Shown in pieces: positions 26,459-34,856 of a stretch of 64,000 nucleotides of DNA (positions within the stretch are counted from its first letter, which is position 1; every line of letters begins with the position of its first letter). The position numbers and the translations under genes were made by a program. The stretch lies in NCBI RefSeq assembly GCF_022919215.1, contig NZ_CP095046.1:2594501-2658500 (forward strand), in the 5' to 3' direction. The stretch is from Hymenobacter cellulosilyticus. Lineage in GTDB: Bacteria; Bacteroidota; Bacteroidia; Cytophagales; Hymenobacteraceae. The notes beneath the pieces were generated by a model, which was not told where the DNA came from, ran no database searches, and worked only from the letters and a program-made list of their open reading frames with translations.

Positions 26459-27253
26459 ATGAGTAAACTGATCCTCATTGCGTTGTTGCTTTTGGCCAGT
26501 TCCTTTGCCAGGGCTCAGCAGCAGAAACTTTCTGCCTGGCAAAAAGAGGCAGGGTCTCTTGATGACAAGGTATTTGACATCACCTATTCGAGTGACGACT
26601 GGGTGGTTTGCAAGGTCGGCACCGATATTATGGTGAGCCGGCCGAAAGCCAGATACGTGCCCGTCCGCGGTGACTCGCTGACCATCCCTATGGGCCGCCT
26701 GAAACCCGAGATTAACTATCGATACGGGGTGAAAGTAGTTAAAAAGGTCTCGGACGGCTTTTTAGTCGGCATCGATGACGGGGAGAACGGGGGCGGACTG
26801 TGGTTCCTCAGCAATGATGCTACAGTGCAGTACCGGATGGCTAACACCTACCGAATCCGGTGGATATTCGAATTCCAGTCGAAGCTATACGCCATACATA
26901 GTAGGGGTAGAGCAGGTGCAGGCTTGGGCTCCGGCGGTATTCTGGAAATTACCCGGAATGCCACCGGCCAGTGGGAATCGGAAACCATGATACGTCTGGC
27001 CGAGGCTCCCAAGCTTACGGTAGTGTCTGCCAACCGGGTCTATATTCTAACCGACGAACATCTGGGTATTCTAAACAGTGACCTGACGCTGACAACCGTA
27101 CTACGGGGGCCGTATAAGTGGGGCATGCTGCAACCGTCGTCGATGGTGATTGACGGGCCGGACTTGTACATCGGCACGCGCTGGGGCGTTTTCAAAATAA
27201 AGGCCTTCGAGAGCAAGCCCGAGTACGGCTGGTACATCCCACCCAGCCACTAG
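26459..27253 (+). CDS. Secreted orphan protein, beta-propeller-like
   Basis: A 264-residue protein with a classical Sec signal peptide (ILIALLLLASSFARAQQ, cleavage after Ala-Gln-Ala-like residues). The mature part has repeated short strands separated by Gly/Asp turns: VFDITYSSDDWVVCKVG, GIDDGENGGGLWFLSND, LYIGTRWGVFKIK. This pattern resembles incomplete beta-propeller blades. No catalytic signature is visible. It is the third gene of the lower-GC trio and starts 64 bases after the second. Confidence 0.72.
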   Translation: MSKLILIALLLLASSFARAQQQKLSAWQKEAGSLDDKVFDITYSSDDWVVCKVGTDIMVSRPKARYVPVRGDSLTIPMGRLKPEINYRYGVKVVKKVSDGFLVGIDDGENGGGLWFLSNDATVQYRMANTYRIRWIFEFQSKLYAIHSRGRAGAGLGSGGILEITRNATGQWESETMIRLAEAPKLTVVSANRVYILTDEHLGILNSDLTLTTVLRGPYKWGMLQPSSMVIDGPDLYIGTRWGVFKIKAFESKPEYGWYIPPSH

Positions 27254-27270
27254 GTGGCGGAGCTGCCGGC

Positions 27271-27969
27271 CTACCGCACCGTCACTAGTTCCTTTCTTTC
27301 CAACATCCGGACGGGGGAAATAACCTTTTCGTTTAGCGGAATAGTCTTCCCGTACCGCTCCCGCAGCTTGGCTTGCACGGCCGGGTGGCTCAAATCAAAC
27401 TCGCGCAGGGTTTGGAGCTGGCCGATTTCGCGGCCGGTGGCGGTTTTATACATCTTCCAGAGCAGCTCCGAGCAATAGATTCGCTCGTCGCTCCAGCCGA
27501 AGTAGAGGTCGTAGTTTTTGCCCGCGTACTGCCGGCCAGCCGCTTGCAGGCGCTGCAAGGTCGCTGGAGTCAAGACCTGTTCGGCGTCGCGCAGGCGCTT
27601 TACCACAAACTTGCCATCCTTGCCGCGGGCTACCCATTTCGTGAGCGAGGTTTCGCTTACCGGCTGCACGGCCTCAAACACCCGCCATTCCGAGCCCCGC
27701 CGAAACAGGATGCCGCAGTGGCTGTAGGCCGACTTGGTGGCCAGCTGAATAGCCTGGCTCTGCGCCGATTGGGAAGTCTGAAAAATAAGGTCGCCGTCGT
27801 GAAGCTTAGGCGCTGCCTGAGCCACGGCGGCAGTGGCCCGGCGGGCGGCCTGGTAGCGGCCCAGGCGGCGAGCCACGCGGGGGTAGGCGGCCCCAGCCAC
27901 TAGCAAAAGAACGAGCAAGGCAGCTACAGCGCCTTTGGTGGTAATTTTCAACGGGGCAGCAGGGGCCAT
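27271..27969 (-). CDS. YiiX/YebB-like permuted NlpC/P60 hydrolase
   Basis: A 232-residue protein from the ATG at 27969. A membrane helix (AVAALLVLLLVAGAAY) is followed by the YiiX-type papain-like fold: LHDGDLIFQTSQSAQS, the catalytic His in SAYSHCGILF, and the catalytic Cys in IYCSELLWKMY. The Cys comes after the His, as in the circularly permuted group. These enzymes cleave amide or thioester bonds in lipids or peptides at the envelope. The substrate here is unknown. It converges with the orphan trio, with only 17 bases between the stops, and lies downstream of the HlyD-like gene. Confidence 0.87.
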   Translation of the reverse strand: MAPAAPLKITTKGAVAALLVLLLVAGAAYPRVARRLGRYQAARRATAAVAQAAPKLHDGDLIFQTSQSAQSQAIQLATKSAYSHCGILFRRGSEWRVFEAVQPVSETSLTKWVARGKDGKFVVKRLRDAEQVLTPATLQRLQAAGRQYAGKNYDLYFGWSDERIYCSELLWKMYKTATGREIGQLQTLREFDLSHPAVQAKLRERYGKTIPLNEKVISPVRMLERKELVTVR

Positions 27970-28064
27970 ACAAAACGGGGAAGTGCCGTTAAACCTACCT
28001 ACAAACCCGCGTTTCGGCAAGAACGTCACGCTGAAGCCGCCGGTCGGGCCGTGCTTGGCGGCTT

Positions 28065-28712
28065 CTACTTCTGTGCCTCGGCCACCGTAGCTGCGGTCCC
28101 GGCCGGGTTGGCCGCTACGCTCAGGGCGGTGCCCACGGCCGCACCGATCACCGATTTGCGCAACTGCAGCTGTAGCTCGGGCTTGGCCGTAGTCCCGCTC
28201 CAGCCCGTTACTTTGCCCCGTACCGCAGCCCCCAGCGTGTTGGCCAACGCTACCTGCACACTGTCGCCGGGATGCAGCCGCTGGGCCGCGGCCGGGTGCA
28301 GGCGCACGAGCAGACGGGTCTGGTCGGTGAGGGTGGTCAAGGGCGTTTGGGGCGTGAGCATTTCGCCTACCTGGGCCTGGGCCCGGGCCAGCACCCCGTC
28401 GTGTGGGGCGTTGAGGTAGGCAATGGCGTTAGAGGAGCGTACCCGCAGTTTGGCCAGCACCTGACCCCGCCGCACGTATTGGCCCTCATAAAAGTAGCTT
28501 TCCACCAGCGTGCTGGGTGCCACCACTGCAATGGGGCTGGCCACGAAGCTTACCAGGCGGCTGGCCGTCTGGGGAGTGGCCTTCACCCGCAGCTTGGTCA
28601 TGGGTTGCGCCGCCGGGGCCTTGGCTAAATACGCGGTCTGGGGAAGCAGCTGAGCAGAGGCGAGGCCAGTGGTAAGAAGGGCAAGCAGGATAGAGGATAC
28701 CAGAAATTTCAT
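28065..28712 (-). CDS. Small HlyD/biotin-lipoyl-like periplasmic protein
   Basis: A 215-residue exported protein. The ATG at 28712 gives a clear signal peptide (MKFLVSSILLALLTTGLASAQ). The mature part matches the barrel-sandwich half of membrane fusion proteins: VESYFYEGQYVRRGQVLAKL, AYLNAPHDGVLARAQAQVGE and VRLHPAAAQRLHPGDSVQV. The long coiled hairpin of full-length adaptors is missing. No transporter or outer-membrane channel gene lies beside it. It may be a minimal adaptor or a relative with another role. Confidence 0.78.
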   Translation of the reverse strand: MKFLVSSILLALLTTGLASAQLLPQTAYLAKAPAAQPMTKLRVKATPQTASRLVSFVASPIAVVAPSTLVESYFYEGQYVRRGQVLAKLRVRSSNAIAYLNAPHDGVLARAQAQVGEMLTPQTPLTTLTDQTRLLVRLHPAAAQRLHPGDSVQVALANTLGAAVRGKVTGWSGTTAKPELQLQLRKSVIGAAVGTALSVAANPAGTAATVAEAQK

Positions 28713-29053
28713 GTGCAAGGGTGTTGGCGCACAATAGGTAGGAGTCGGGCAGCCAACGGTAAAGTATTTCAACCTAGCCAGAAAAGGCTAGTCAGATAGA
28801 CGAACAAGAACGGGCTTTACTTTAAAAAGGCTGGATTAATCTTTTGTGAACCGTTCCTGAAAAGTCAGGACGGCTACTAACCACCACCGAGGAGGATTGT
28901 TCGGCTCCGCGCGGATTGGGCGCCCCGAGGCCCGGGGCTAGGTCAGCCTCTGAGGGCCGACACGCCTGCGGCGGGAAACTGCACTCCATAAAAAAAGCAG
29001 CGCGGAACCGAAGCTCCGCGCTGCCCGCAACGCTTTTCAAGAATAAATTGATG
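28713..29053. other. Intergenic stretch without a gene
   Basis: 341 bases between the start of the HlyD-like gene and the stop of fabG, both leftward. The right end holds the fabG terminator hairpin. The rest should contain the promoter of the HlyD-like gene, but no clear TAnnTTTG box was found. Confidence 0.6.
28989..29024 (-). terminator. Terminator of fabG
   Basis: GCAGCGCGGA (28997-29006) pairs with TCCGCGCTGC (29015-29024) and is followed on the minus strand by seven T. It lies 30 bases after the fabG stop. Confidence 0.85.
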
Positions 29054-29803
29054 TTAGGTCAGCATGCCGCCGTCTACCTGCAGCACCTGCCCGCTGATGT
29101 AGCTGCTGTCGTCGGAGGCCAGGAAGGCGGTGGCTTTGGCTACGTCTTCGGGAGTGCCACCGCGGCGCAGCGGAATGGCCTTGCGCCACTCGTCTACCTG
29201 CTTGGGGTCGAGGGCATCGGTCATTTCAGTTTCGATAAAGCCGGGAGCAATGGCGTTGCAGCGGATGTTGCGCGAGCCCAGCTCCAGGGCCACCGACTTG
29301 GTAAAGCCGATGATGCCGGCTTTGGAGGCGGCGTAGTTGGCCTGCCCGGCGTTGCCTTTGATGCCCACCACCGAGCTCATGTTGATGATGCTGCCGGCTT
29401 TGGCGCGCATCATGGGCTTGGTGGCGGCCTTGGTCAGGTTGAAGACCGACTTGAGGTTGACGGCCAGCACCTGGTCCCACTGCTGCTCGCTCATGCGCAT
29501 GAGCAGGCCGTCCTGGGTAATGCCGGCGTTGTTTACGAGAATATCCAGCTTGCCAAACTCGGCCACCACGTCTTCCACCAGCTTTTCGGCCTGGGCGTAG
29601 TCGGAGGCATCGGAGCGGAAGCCTTTGATTTTAGTGCCGTGGGCCGCCAGCTCCTGTTCCAGCTGCTGGCCTTGCTCCACGCTGGAGAGGTAGGTAAATG
29701 CCACATTAGCCCCAAGCTGGGCGAAATGCGCCGCAATGGCGCGGCCAATTCCTTTGGAAGCACCCGTAATGAGGGCCACTTTTCCGTCGAGCAGTTTCGT
29801 CAT
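29054..29803 (-). CDS. fabG: 3-oxoacyl-[acyl-carrier-protein] reductase FabG
   Basis: A 249-residue short-chain dehydrogenase that reduces beta-ketoacyl-ACP with NADPH in fatty acid elongation. The cofactor loop TGASKGIGRAIA spans residues 14-25, and NNAG is at 91-94. The catalytic residues are Ser143/144 (NMSSVVG), Tyr157 and Lys161 (YAASK). ISGQVLQVDGGMLT closes the sequence as in true FabG enzymes. No other fab gene is adjacent. A TATCTTCG box lies only four bases before the ATG, so the mRNA may be leaderless. Confidence 0.95.
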   Translation of the reverse strand: MTKLLDGKVALITGASKGIGRAIAAHFAQLGANVAFTYLSSVEQGQQLEQELAAHGTKIKGFRSDASDYAQAEKLVEDVVAEFGKLDILVNNAGITQDGLLMRMSEQQWDQVLAVNLKSVFNLTKAATKPMMRAKAGSIINMSSVVGIKGNAGQANYAASKAGIIGFTKSVALELGSRNIRCNAIAPGFIETEMTDALDPKQVDEWRKAIPLRRGGTPEDVAKATAFLASDDSSYISGQVLQVDGGMLT

Positions 29804-29807
29804 GCGG

Positions 29808-29815
29808 CGAAGATA
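29808..29815 (-). promoter_or_regulatory. -7 box of fabG, implying a leaderless mRNA
   Basis: TATCTTCG (one mismatch from TAnnTTTG) is separated from the ATG by CCGC only, so transcription would begin at or next to the start codon. Confidence 0.45.
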
Positions 29816-30019
29816 GGTTTTTTGGGTTATGGTAATTCGTTTTGGCTACTGACCCAAGGCGGCTAACCCACAGTTTCCCTTCCCGGGCCCTCTGAGCAGT
29901 GGCCTAGGGCCCGCCCCGGATGCTAAGGGAAGCTCCGCATTAAAGGCAAAGTTCCCATCTTCGTAGCCCGGTTTGGCTTTGCCGCTCTAAAAACCGACCA
30001 CGAATACCCAAAATCACCC

Positions 30020-31264
30020 ATGCGCCACGTCGATATCTGTATTCTGGGAGCCGGGCCGGGTGGCGCAACCGCCGCGCTCCACTTAGCCAACGCGGGCCAG
30101 CCGGTGCTGCTGCTGGACAAAGCCACGTTCCCGCGCGACAAAATCTGCGGCGACGCGCTCAGCGGCAAGGTGCTCAGTGAACTGCGCCGTTTGGGCCCCG
30201 ACCTGCCCGGTCGTCTTTCGGCCTCAGTGGCGCAGGTGCCGTCCTGGGGCATCGACTTTTTCGCGCCCAATGGGCAGCGGCTGGCCGTGCCTTTTCAGCC
30301 GCACTACGACAAGACCGTGGATGCATCGGCCGGCCACGTAATGAAGCGCCTCGACTTCGACAATTTCCTGGTGGAGGAAGTACGCCGCCGGCCCGAAATC
30401 GAGCTGCTGGAAGGTGCCGACGTGGCCCAGCCCGAGCGTACCACCGATGGCCGCTGGCTGCTGCGCACCACCGATGGTCGGGAAATAGCCTCGGCTCGGT
30501 TGCTGCTCGTGGCCAATGGTGCCCAATCGGCCTTTGCCCGCCAGATTGCCGGTCATGCCCTGGAGCCAGCCCACCACTGCGCCGGGGTTCGGGCCTACTA
30601 CGAAGGCGTGACCGGCCTGAGCCCCGACAACTTCATTGAGCTGCACTTCATCCAGGATTTTCTGCCCGGCTACCTCTGGGTTTTTCCGCTGCCCAACGGG
30701 CAGGCCAACGTGGGAGCGGGCATGCTGACCAAGGCTGTGTCGGCCAAAAAAGTAAACCTGCGGGAGCGAATGACCGAAATGCTCGAAACCCACCCGGCCC
30801 TGAAAGAGCGGTTTCGGGAGGCCAGACGCCTGGGGCCGATAAAGGGCTTTGGCCTGCCGCTGGGCTCGAAGCGGCGCGTGATTTCCGGAGCCGGCTACCT
30901 GTTGCTCGGCGACGCGGCCTCACTGATTGACCCGTTCAGCGGAGAAGGCATCAGCCACGCCATGGTCAGCGGGCGGCACGCGGCCGACTGGGCTACCCGC
31001 GCCCTGGCCGCCAACGACACTTCTGGCGCCTTTTTGCAGCAGTACGATACGGCTGTGTACCGGCGCCTGGGTCAGGAGCTGCGCCTGAGTCACTGGCTGC
31101 AGCGGCTGCTGCAGTTTCCGGCCCTGTTCAACTTCGTGGCCAACCGCGCCGCCAACAACCCCACGCTGGCCGAAACCATTTCGGGCATGTTCCTGGACCT
31201 GGACCTGCGGGAGCGGCTGCGCCAGCCCAGCTTCTACCTCAAGCTGCTCTTCGGCCGGAAATAA
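30020..31264 (+). CDS. Geranylgeranyl-reductase-family flavoprotein
   Basis: A 414-residue FAD-dependent oxidoreductase. The FAD motif LGAGPGGATAALHLANAG is at residues 9-26. KATFPRDKICGDALSGKVL is typical of the geranylgeranyl reductase group. GDAASLIDPFSGEGISHAM contacts the flavin. Family members saturate isoprenoid chains (archaeal lipids, phytyl, menaquinone side chains) or halogenate and oxidise other substrates. In Bacteroidota they are common but uncharacterised. It stands alone between divergent fabG and the palindromic element at 31.3 kb. Confidence 0.87.
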   Translation: MRHVDICILGAGPGGATAALHLANAGQPVLLLDKATFPRDKICGDALSGKVLSELRRLGPDLPGRLSASVAQVPSWGIDFFAPNGQRLAVPFQPHYDKTVDASAGHVMKRLDFDNFLVEEVRRRPEIELLEGADVAQPERTTDGRWLLRTTDGREIASARLLLVANGAQSAFARQIAGHALEPAHHCAGVRAYYEGVTGLSPDNFIELHFIQDFLPGYLWVFPLPNGQANVGAGMLTKAVSAKKVNLRERMTEMLETHPALKERFREARRLGPIKGFGLPLGSKRRVISGAGYLLLGDAASLIDPFSGEGISHAMVSGRHAADWATRALAANDTSGAFLQQYDTAVYRRLGQELRLSHWLQRLLQFPALFNFVANRAANNPTLAETISGMFLDLDLRERLRQPSFYLKLLFGRK

Positions 31265-31314
31265 AGTTTAGTTGTTCTTTGTTGGTTGTCAGTTGTTAGG
31301 CCTTGTTGTGTCGT

Positions 31315-31484
31315 CTGTCATCCTGAGCGGAACGAAGTGGAGTGAAGGACCTTCCTCCTTTATCCCGCTAAAGCTCTTGCCAACGTGCAAAAGCCCTTTA
31401 CCAGCAGGTGGTAAAGGGCTTTTTACATTTAAGGAACCTTGTTACTCATCAGAGGAAGGTCCTTCGCAGAGTTCAGGATGACAG
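31315..31484. repeat. Nested palindromic repeat with GTCATCCTGA ends
   Basis: Outer ends CTGTCATCCTGAG and CAGGATGACAG form an imperfect inverted repeat, including GAAGGACCTTCCTC against GAGGAAGGTCCTTC. The centre holds a strong terminator hairpin (AAAAGCCCTTTACCA with TGGTAAAGGGCTTTT, 31389-31424). The plan (inverted ends around a terminator-like core) is the same as the copies beside hemE, with ends like the 6184-6297 repeat. Confidence 0.8.
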
Positions 31485-31512
31485 TCGTATGCTAACAACC
31501 AGCAACTAAAAT

Positions 31513-32283
31513 CTACTCTTTGCCAGCGTAGCGACGCAGGCTCTTGTTGGCATCGGGGTTGAGCTTGGCGGCTTTTTCCAGGTCGGTCTGGGCTTCCTTG
31601 GGCTTGTTGATAGACGAGTAGCTGATGCCGCGGTATTCCCAGGCGTCGGCGTAGGCGCTGTCGATGGCAATGGCCTTGGTGAAGTCGGGAATAGCTCCCT
31701 TGAAGTTGAAGAGCTGCATTTTGGCCGCCCCGCGGCCGAAATAAGCTTCCTTGTCGTCGGGGCGGTACTTCAGGGCCTTGCTGAAGTCACTGATGGCAGG
31801 CGTATATTCTTTGAGCTTGAGCCGCGTCAGGCCCCGGCTGTAGTAAGCCTCCGCGTTGGTCGGCTTCAGGCGCAGGGCCAGGTTGTAGTCTACCAAAGCC
31901 TCGCGGTAGTCTTTCAGGTGGCTTTTGGCCTTGGCCCGCAGCAGCAGAGCATCCACGTCGCGGGGCTTGGTCTTCAGAGTCACATCGGCCGTGCGGATGT
32001 CGGCCTTGTAGTCGGCGTTGTTCTTGCGGGCCGCCGGCTCTACCACCGGGACCGTAGCCGCCGCGCCGGGGCTCGTAGCCCCCGTGGCTGGAGTAGCGGC
32101 CGAAGCCGAGGCACTGGCTGAAGCATCAGTTATGGCCGAAGCCGTGGGCAAACGGGGCGCCGAGGTTTCCGTAGCAGTGGCGCGGCGGGAGCCGGGCGTG
32201 TCCTGCTCGGCGGTGGAGGCGCACTGGGTAGTAAGCAGAACCGTAGCGGCACCCGCTATGGAGTAGAGTAAGAAGTTTTTCAT
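31513..32283 (-). CDS. TPR-repeat lipoprotein
   Basis: A 256-residue exported protein. The signal ends in VLLTTQC, a plausible lipobox, followed by a 70-residue Ala/Thr/Pro-rich linker. From about residue 95 there are roughly five tetratricopeptide repeats (ADVTLKTKPRDVDALLLRA, YREALVDYNLALRLKPTNA, GAIPDFTKAIAIDSAYAD). TPRs are protein-binding scaffolds. The downstream-transcribed paralogue at 32471-33118 has the same repeats with high similarity (FNFKGAIPDF, DLEKAAKLNP), which points to tandem duplication. The partner is unknown. Confidence 0.88.
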   Translation of the reverse strand: MKNFLLYSIAGAATVLLTTQCASTAEQDTPGSRRATATETSAPRLPTASAITDASASASASAATPATGATSPGAAATVPVVEPAARKNNADYKADIRTADVTLKTKPRDVDALLLRAKAKSHLKDYREALVDYNLALRLKPTNAEAYYSRGLTRLKLKEYTPAISDFSKALKYRPDDKEAYFGRGAAKMQLFNFKGAIPDFTKAIAIDSAYADAWEYRGISYSSINKPKEAQTDLEKAAKLNPDANKSLRRYAGKE

Positions 32284-32415
32284 TTCGTAAAAAGCAGATA
32301 GTCAGAAGAGACTTCACAAACCAACGCGGCGTCGGGGGCCTCCAACGGAGGGGTTCCCGCGCGCTCAGCGTGTAGACGTGAAGTTGCCCGAGAGGTTGTG
32401 CTTTTTCATAAAAAA

Positions 32416-32444
32416 AGCGCCCCAACCAAGCCGGTTGGGGCGCT
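32416..32444 (-). terminator. Terminator between the TPR genes
   Basis: AGCGCCCCAACC (32416-32427) pairs with GGTTGGGGCGCT (32433-32444), followed on the minus strand by seven T. It ends the upstream TPR gene, so the two paralogues are probably separate transcripts. Confidence 0.85.
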
Positions 32445-32470
32445 TAATGGACTAGGCTGCTGGCGGCGGG

Positions 32471-33118
32471 CTATTTCGAGGGACGGTAGCGCTTCAGCGT
32501 CTTGGCGGCTTCGGGGTTGAGCTTGGCGGCCTTCTCCAGATCCTGCATGGCCAGGGCGTCCTGGCCGGCGTGGGAATAGCACACGCCGCGGTACTCAAGG
32601 GCGTCGGCATTCTCGGGCTCCTGCTCAATAATGGCCCCGAAATCCGGAATAGCGCCCTTGAAGTTTAGCATCTTCATGCGGGCCACACCCCGGTAGAGCA
32701 GGCTGGACTTGTTCTTGGGGTCCACCTTGAGAATCTTGGTGAAGTCGTTGACGGCTTGCTGAAACATTTCTCCGCGCAGGTAGGCCGTGCCCCGCAGGTA
32801 CAGCCACTCCTGGTTGGTGGGCTGGGTCCGCAGCAGGGCCGTGTAGTCGGCCACGGCTTCTTCGTAGTCTTTGAGCTCAAGGTGGGCTGTGGCGCGGGTC
32901 AGGCGGGCCTCGGCGTCCTTGGGCTTGGTTTTGAGCGTGGCATCAGCGGCTTTAATCTGAGCTTTGTATTCGCTGTTGGAAAGCCGCTTGGCCGGGGTGG
33001 CCGCCGCGAAGCTGCTGGTGGCTACCACGGGCGTAGCGCTGGCCGGGGCGGCTGTTTGGGCATGGGCGGCCGGCAAAGCCAGGGCGCTGAGAATCAGAAA
33101 AGTGTAGTAGTGTTTCAT
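32471..33118 (-). CDS. Secreted TPR-repeat protein
   Basis: A 215-residue protein from the ATG at 33118, which gives a Sec signal peptide (TFLILSALALPAAHAQ). The mature protein consists of about five TPRs: ADATLKTKPKDAEARLTRA, YEEAVADYTALLRTQPTNQ, FQQAVNDFTKILKVDPKNK, FKGAIPDFGAIIEQEPENA and LAMQDLEKAAKLNPEA. It is the close paralogue of the TPR lipoprotein to the left, but has a cleavable signal rather than a lipobox. Periplasmic location and protein binding are inferred. Confidence 0.87.
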   Translation of the reverse strand: MKHYYTFLILSALALPAAHAQTAAPASATPVVATSSFAAATPAKRLSNSEYKAQIKAADATLKTKPKDAEARLTRATAHLELKDYEEAVADYTALLRTQPTNQEWLYLRGTAYLRGEMFQQAVNDFTKILKVDPKNKSSLLYRGVARMKMLNFKGAIPDFGAIIEQEPENADALEYRGVCYSHAGQDALAMQDLEKAAKLNPEAAKTLKRYRPSK

Positions 33119-33355
33119 CTGGTAGGTACGGTTGGGGTCAGAGCAGAAAGCAGGCGGAGGAAAAACGTTGCTGCGGGTAGCGAACCTCACGGCTCAGGAT
33201 GAAGCAGCGGCCAAGTGCGGGAAGACAGATTCGCTCCTTATCTTTACCGCACCAGAGGGAGCCGCTGAAGGCCCGCTGGCAGATTCTTTCGTTACCACAA
33301 AAAGAGTTGTTCTCCCGGTAAGGATAAAACAATTCTTTATAAAACACAAACTAAT

Positions 33356-34750
33356 ATGGCATTGCAATACGACCTGGTCGTTATCGGCAGCGGCCCCGGA
33401 GGCTACGTAGCCGCTATTCGGGCTTCCCAGCTCGGCTTGAAAGTAGGCGTGGTAGAGCGGGAGTCGCTCGGCGGAATCTGCCTGAACTGGGGCTGCATCC
33501 CAACCAAAGCCCTGCTCAAAACGGCCCAGGTGTATGAGTACCTCCAGCACGCTCAGGACTACGGTCTGAAGGTAGGCGAAACGGGCTTCGACTTTGAGGC
33601 CGTGATTAAGCGCAGCCGCGGCGTGGCCGATGGCATGAGCAAGGGCATCAACTTCCTGTTCAAAAAGAATAAAATCGACACCGTAGCGGGCGTGGGCAAG
33701 CTGCTGGCTCCCGGCAAGGTGGAAGTAACCAAGGCCGACGGCTCGAAAGAAACCGTGGAGGCCAAGCACATCATCCTGGCTACCGGCGCCCGTTCGCGTG
33801 AGCTGCCCGCGTTGCCGATTGATGGCAAGAAAATCATCGGCTACCGTCAGGCCATGGTGCTGCCTTCGCTGCCCAAGAAGATGGTGGTAGTAGGCTCGGG
33901 TGCCATTGGCGTCGAGTTTGCCTACTTCTACCGCACGATGGGTACCGAGGTAACGGTGGTGGAATACCTGCCCCGCATCGTGCCCGTGGAAGACGAGGAA
34001 GTGTCGCGGCAGATGGAGAAGTCGTTCAAGAAAATCGGCATTGAGGTTATGACCTCGGCCGAGGTAACGAAGGTGGACACCAGCGGCGAAGGCTGCAACG
34101 TGACCATCAAAACGGCCAAAGGCGACCAGCAGATTGCCTGCGATGTGGTGCTGAGCGCCGCTGGCGTAGTAACCAACCTCGAAAACCTGGGCCTGGAAGA
34201 GCTGGGCATCAAGGTGGAGAAGGGCCGCGTAATTGTGGACGACTACTACCAGACCAACGTGCCCGGCATCTACGCCATCGGCGACATCGTGCCCGGCCCG
34301 GCGCTGGCCCACGTGGCTTCGGCCGAGGGCATCATCTGCGTCGAGCAGATTACCGGTCACCACCCCGAGCCGCTCAACTACCAGAACATTCCCGGCTGCA
34401 CCTACGCCCAGCCCGAAATTGCCTCGGTAGGTCTCACCGAGAAGGAAGCCCGCGACAAAGGCTTCGACGTGCTAGTGGGCAAGTTCCCCTTCTCGGCTTC
34501 GGGCAAGGCTTCGGCCGCCGGCGCCAAGGACGGCTTCGTGAAGGTTATCTTCGACAAGAAGTACGGCGAGTGGCTGGGCGCCCACATGATTGGCTCCAAC
34601 GTGACGGAAATGATTGCCGAGGTAGTCGTAGCCCGCAAGCTCGAAACCACCGGCCACGAAATCATCAAGTCGGTGCACCCGCACCCCACGATGTCGGAAG
34701 CCGTGATGGAAGCCGCTGCTGCTGCTTACGGCGAGGTGATTCACCTGTAA
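33356..34750 (+). CDS. lpdA: Dihydrolipoyl dehydrogenase
   Basis: A 464-residue flavoenzyme that reoxidises the dihydrolipoyl groups of 2-oxoacid dehydrogenase or glycine cleavage complexes with NAD+. FAD motif IGSGPGGYVAAIRA lies at residues 10-23. The redox disulfide is Cys42/Cys47 in GGICLNWGCIPTK. VVVGSGAIGVEFAYFYRTMG binds NAD. YAIGDIVPGPALAHVA and a C-terminal HPHPTMSEAV with the catalytic His complete the enzyme. No E1 or E2 gene is adjacent, so one free-standing E3 may serve several complexes. A strong hairpin terminator follows. Confidence 0.97.
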   Translation: MALQYDLVVIGSGPGGYVAAIRASQLGLKVGVVERESLGGICLNWGCIPTKALLKTAQVYEYLQHAQDYGLKVGETGFDFEAVIKRSRGVADGMSKGINFLFKKNKIDTVAGVGKLLAPGKVEVTKADGSKETVEAKHIILATGARSRELPALPIDGKKIIGYRQAMVLPSLPKKMVVVGSGAIGVEFAYFYRTMGTEVTVVEYLPRIVPVEDEEVSRQMEKSFKKIGIEVMTSAEVTKVDTSGEGCNVTIKTAKGDQQIACDVVLSAAGVVTNLENLGLEELGIKVEKGRVIVDDYYQTNVPGIYAIGDIVPGPALAHVASAEGIICVEQITGHHPEPLNYQNIPGCTYAQPEIASVGLTEKEARDKGFDVLVGKFPFSASGKASAAGAKDGFVKVIFDKKYGEWLGAHMIGSNVTEMIAEVVVARKLETTGHEIIKSVHPHPTMSEAVMEAAAAAYGEVIHL

Positions 34751-34771
34751 GGTTTTCGTATTCAGCGTAAG

Positions 34772-34811
34772 CAAAAAGGCCCGTTGCAGCAATGCAACGG
34801 GCCTTTTTGCT
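34772..34811. terminator. Bidirectional terminator after lpdA
   Basis: Perfect 18-bp stem (GCAAAAAGGCCCGTTGCA with its complement) around GCAA, with T-runs on both strands; it suits the convergent lpdA and the 34857 gene. Confidence 0.88.
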
Positions 34812-34856
34812 TTATGGCGTTGGCCTCTCTAATAGCGAGTAGAAAAATAGCGCAGA

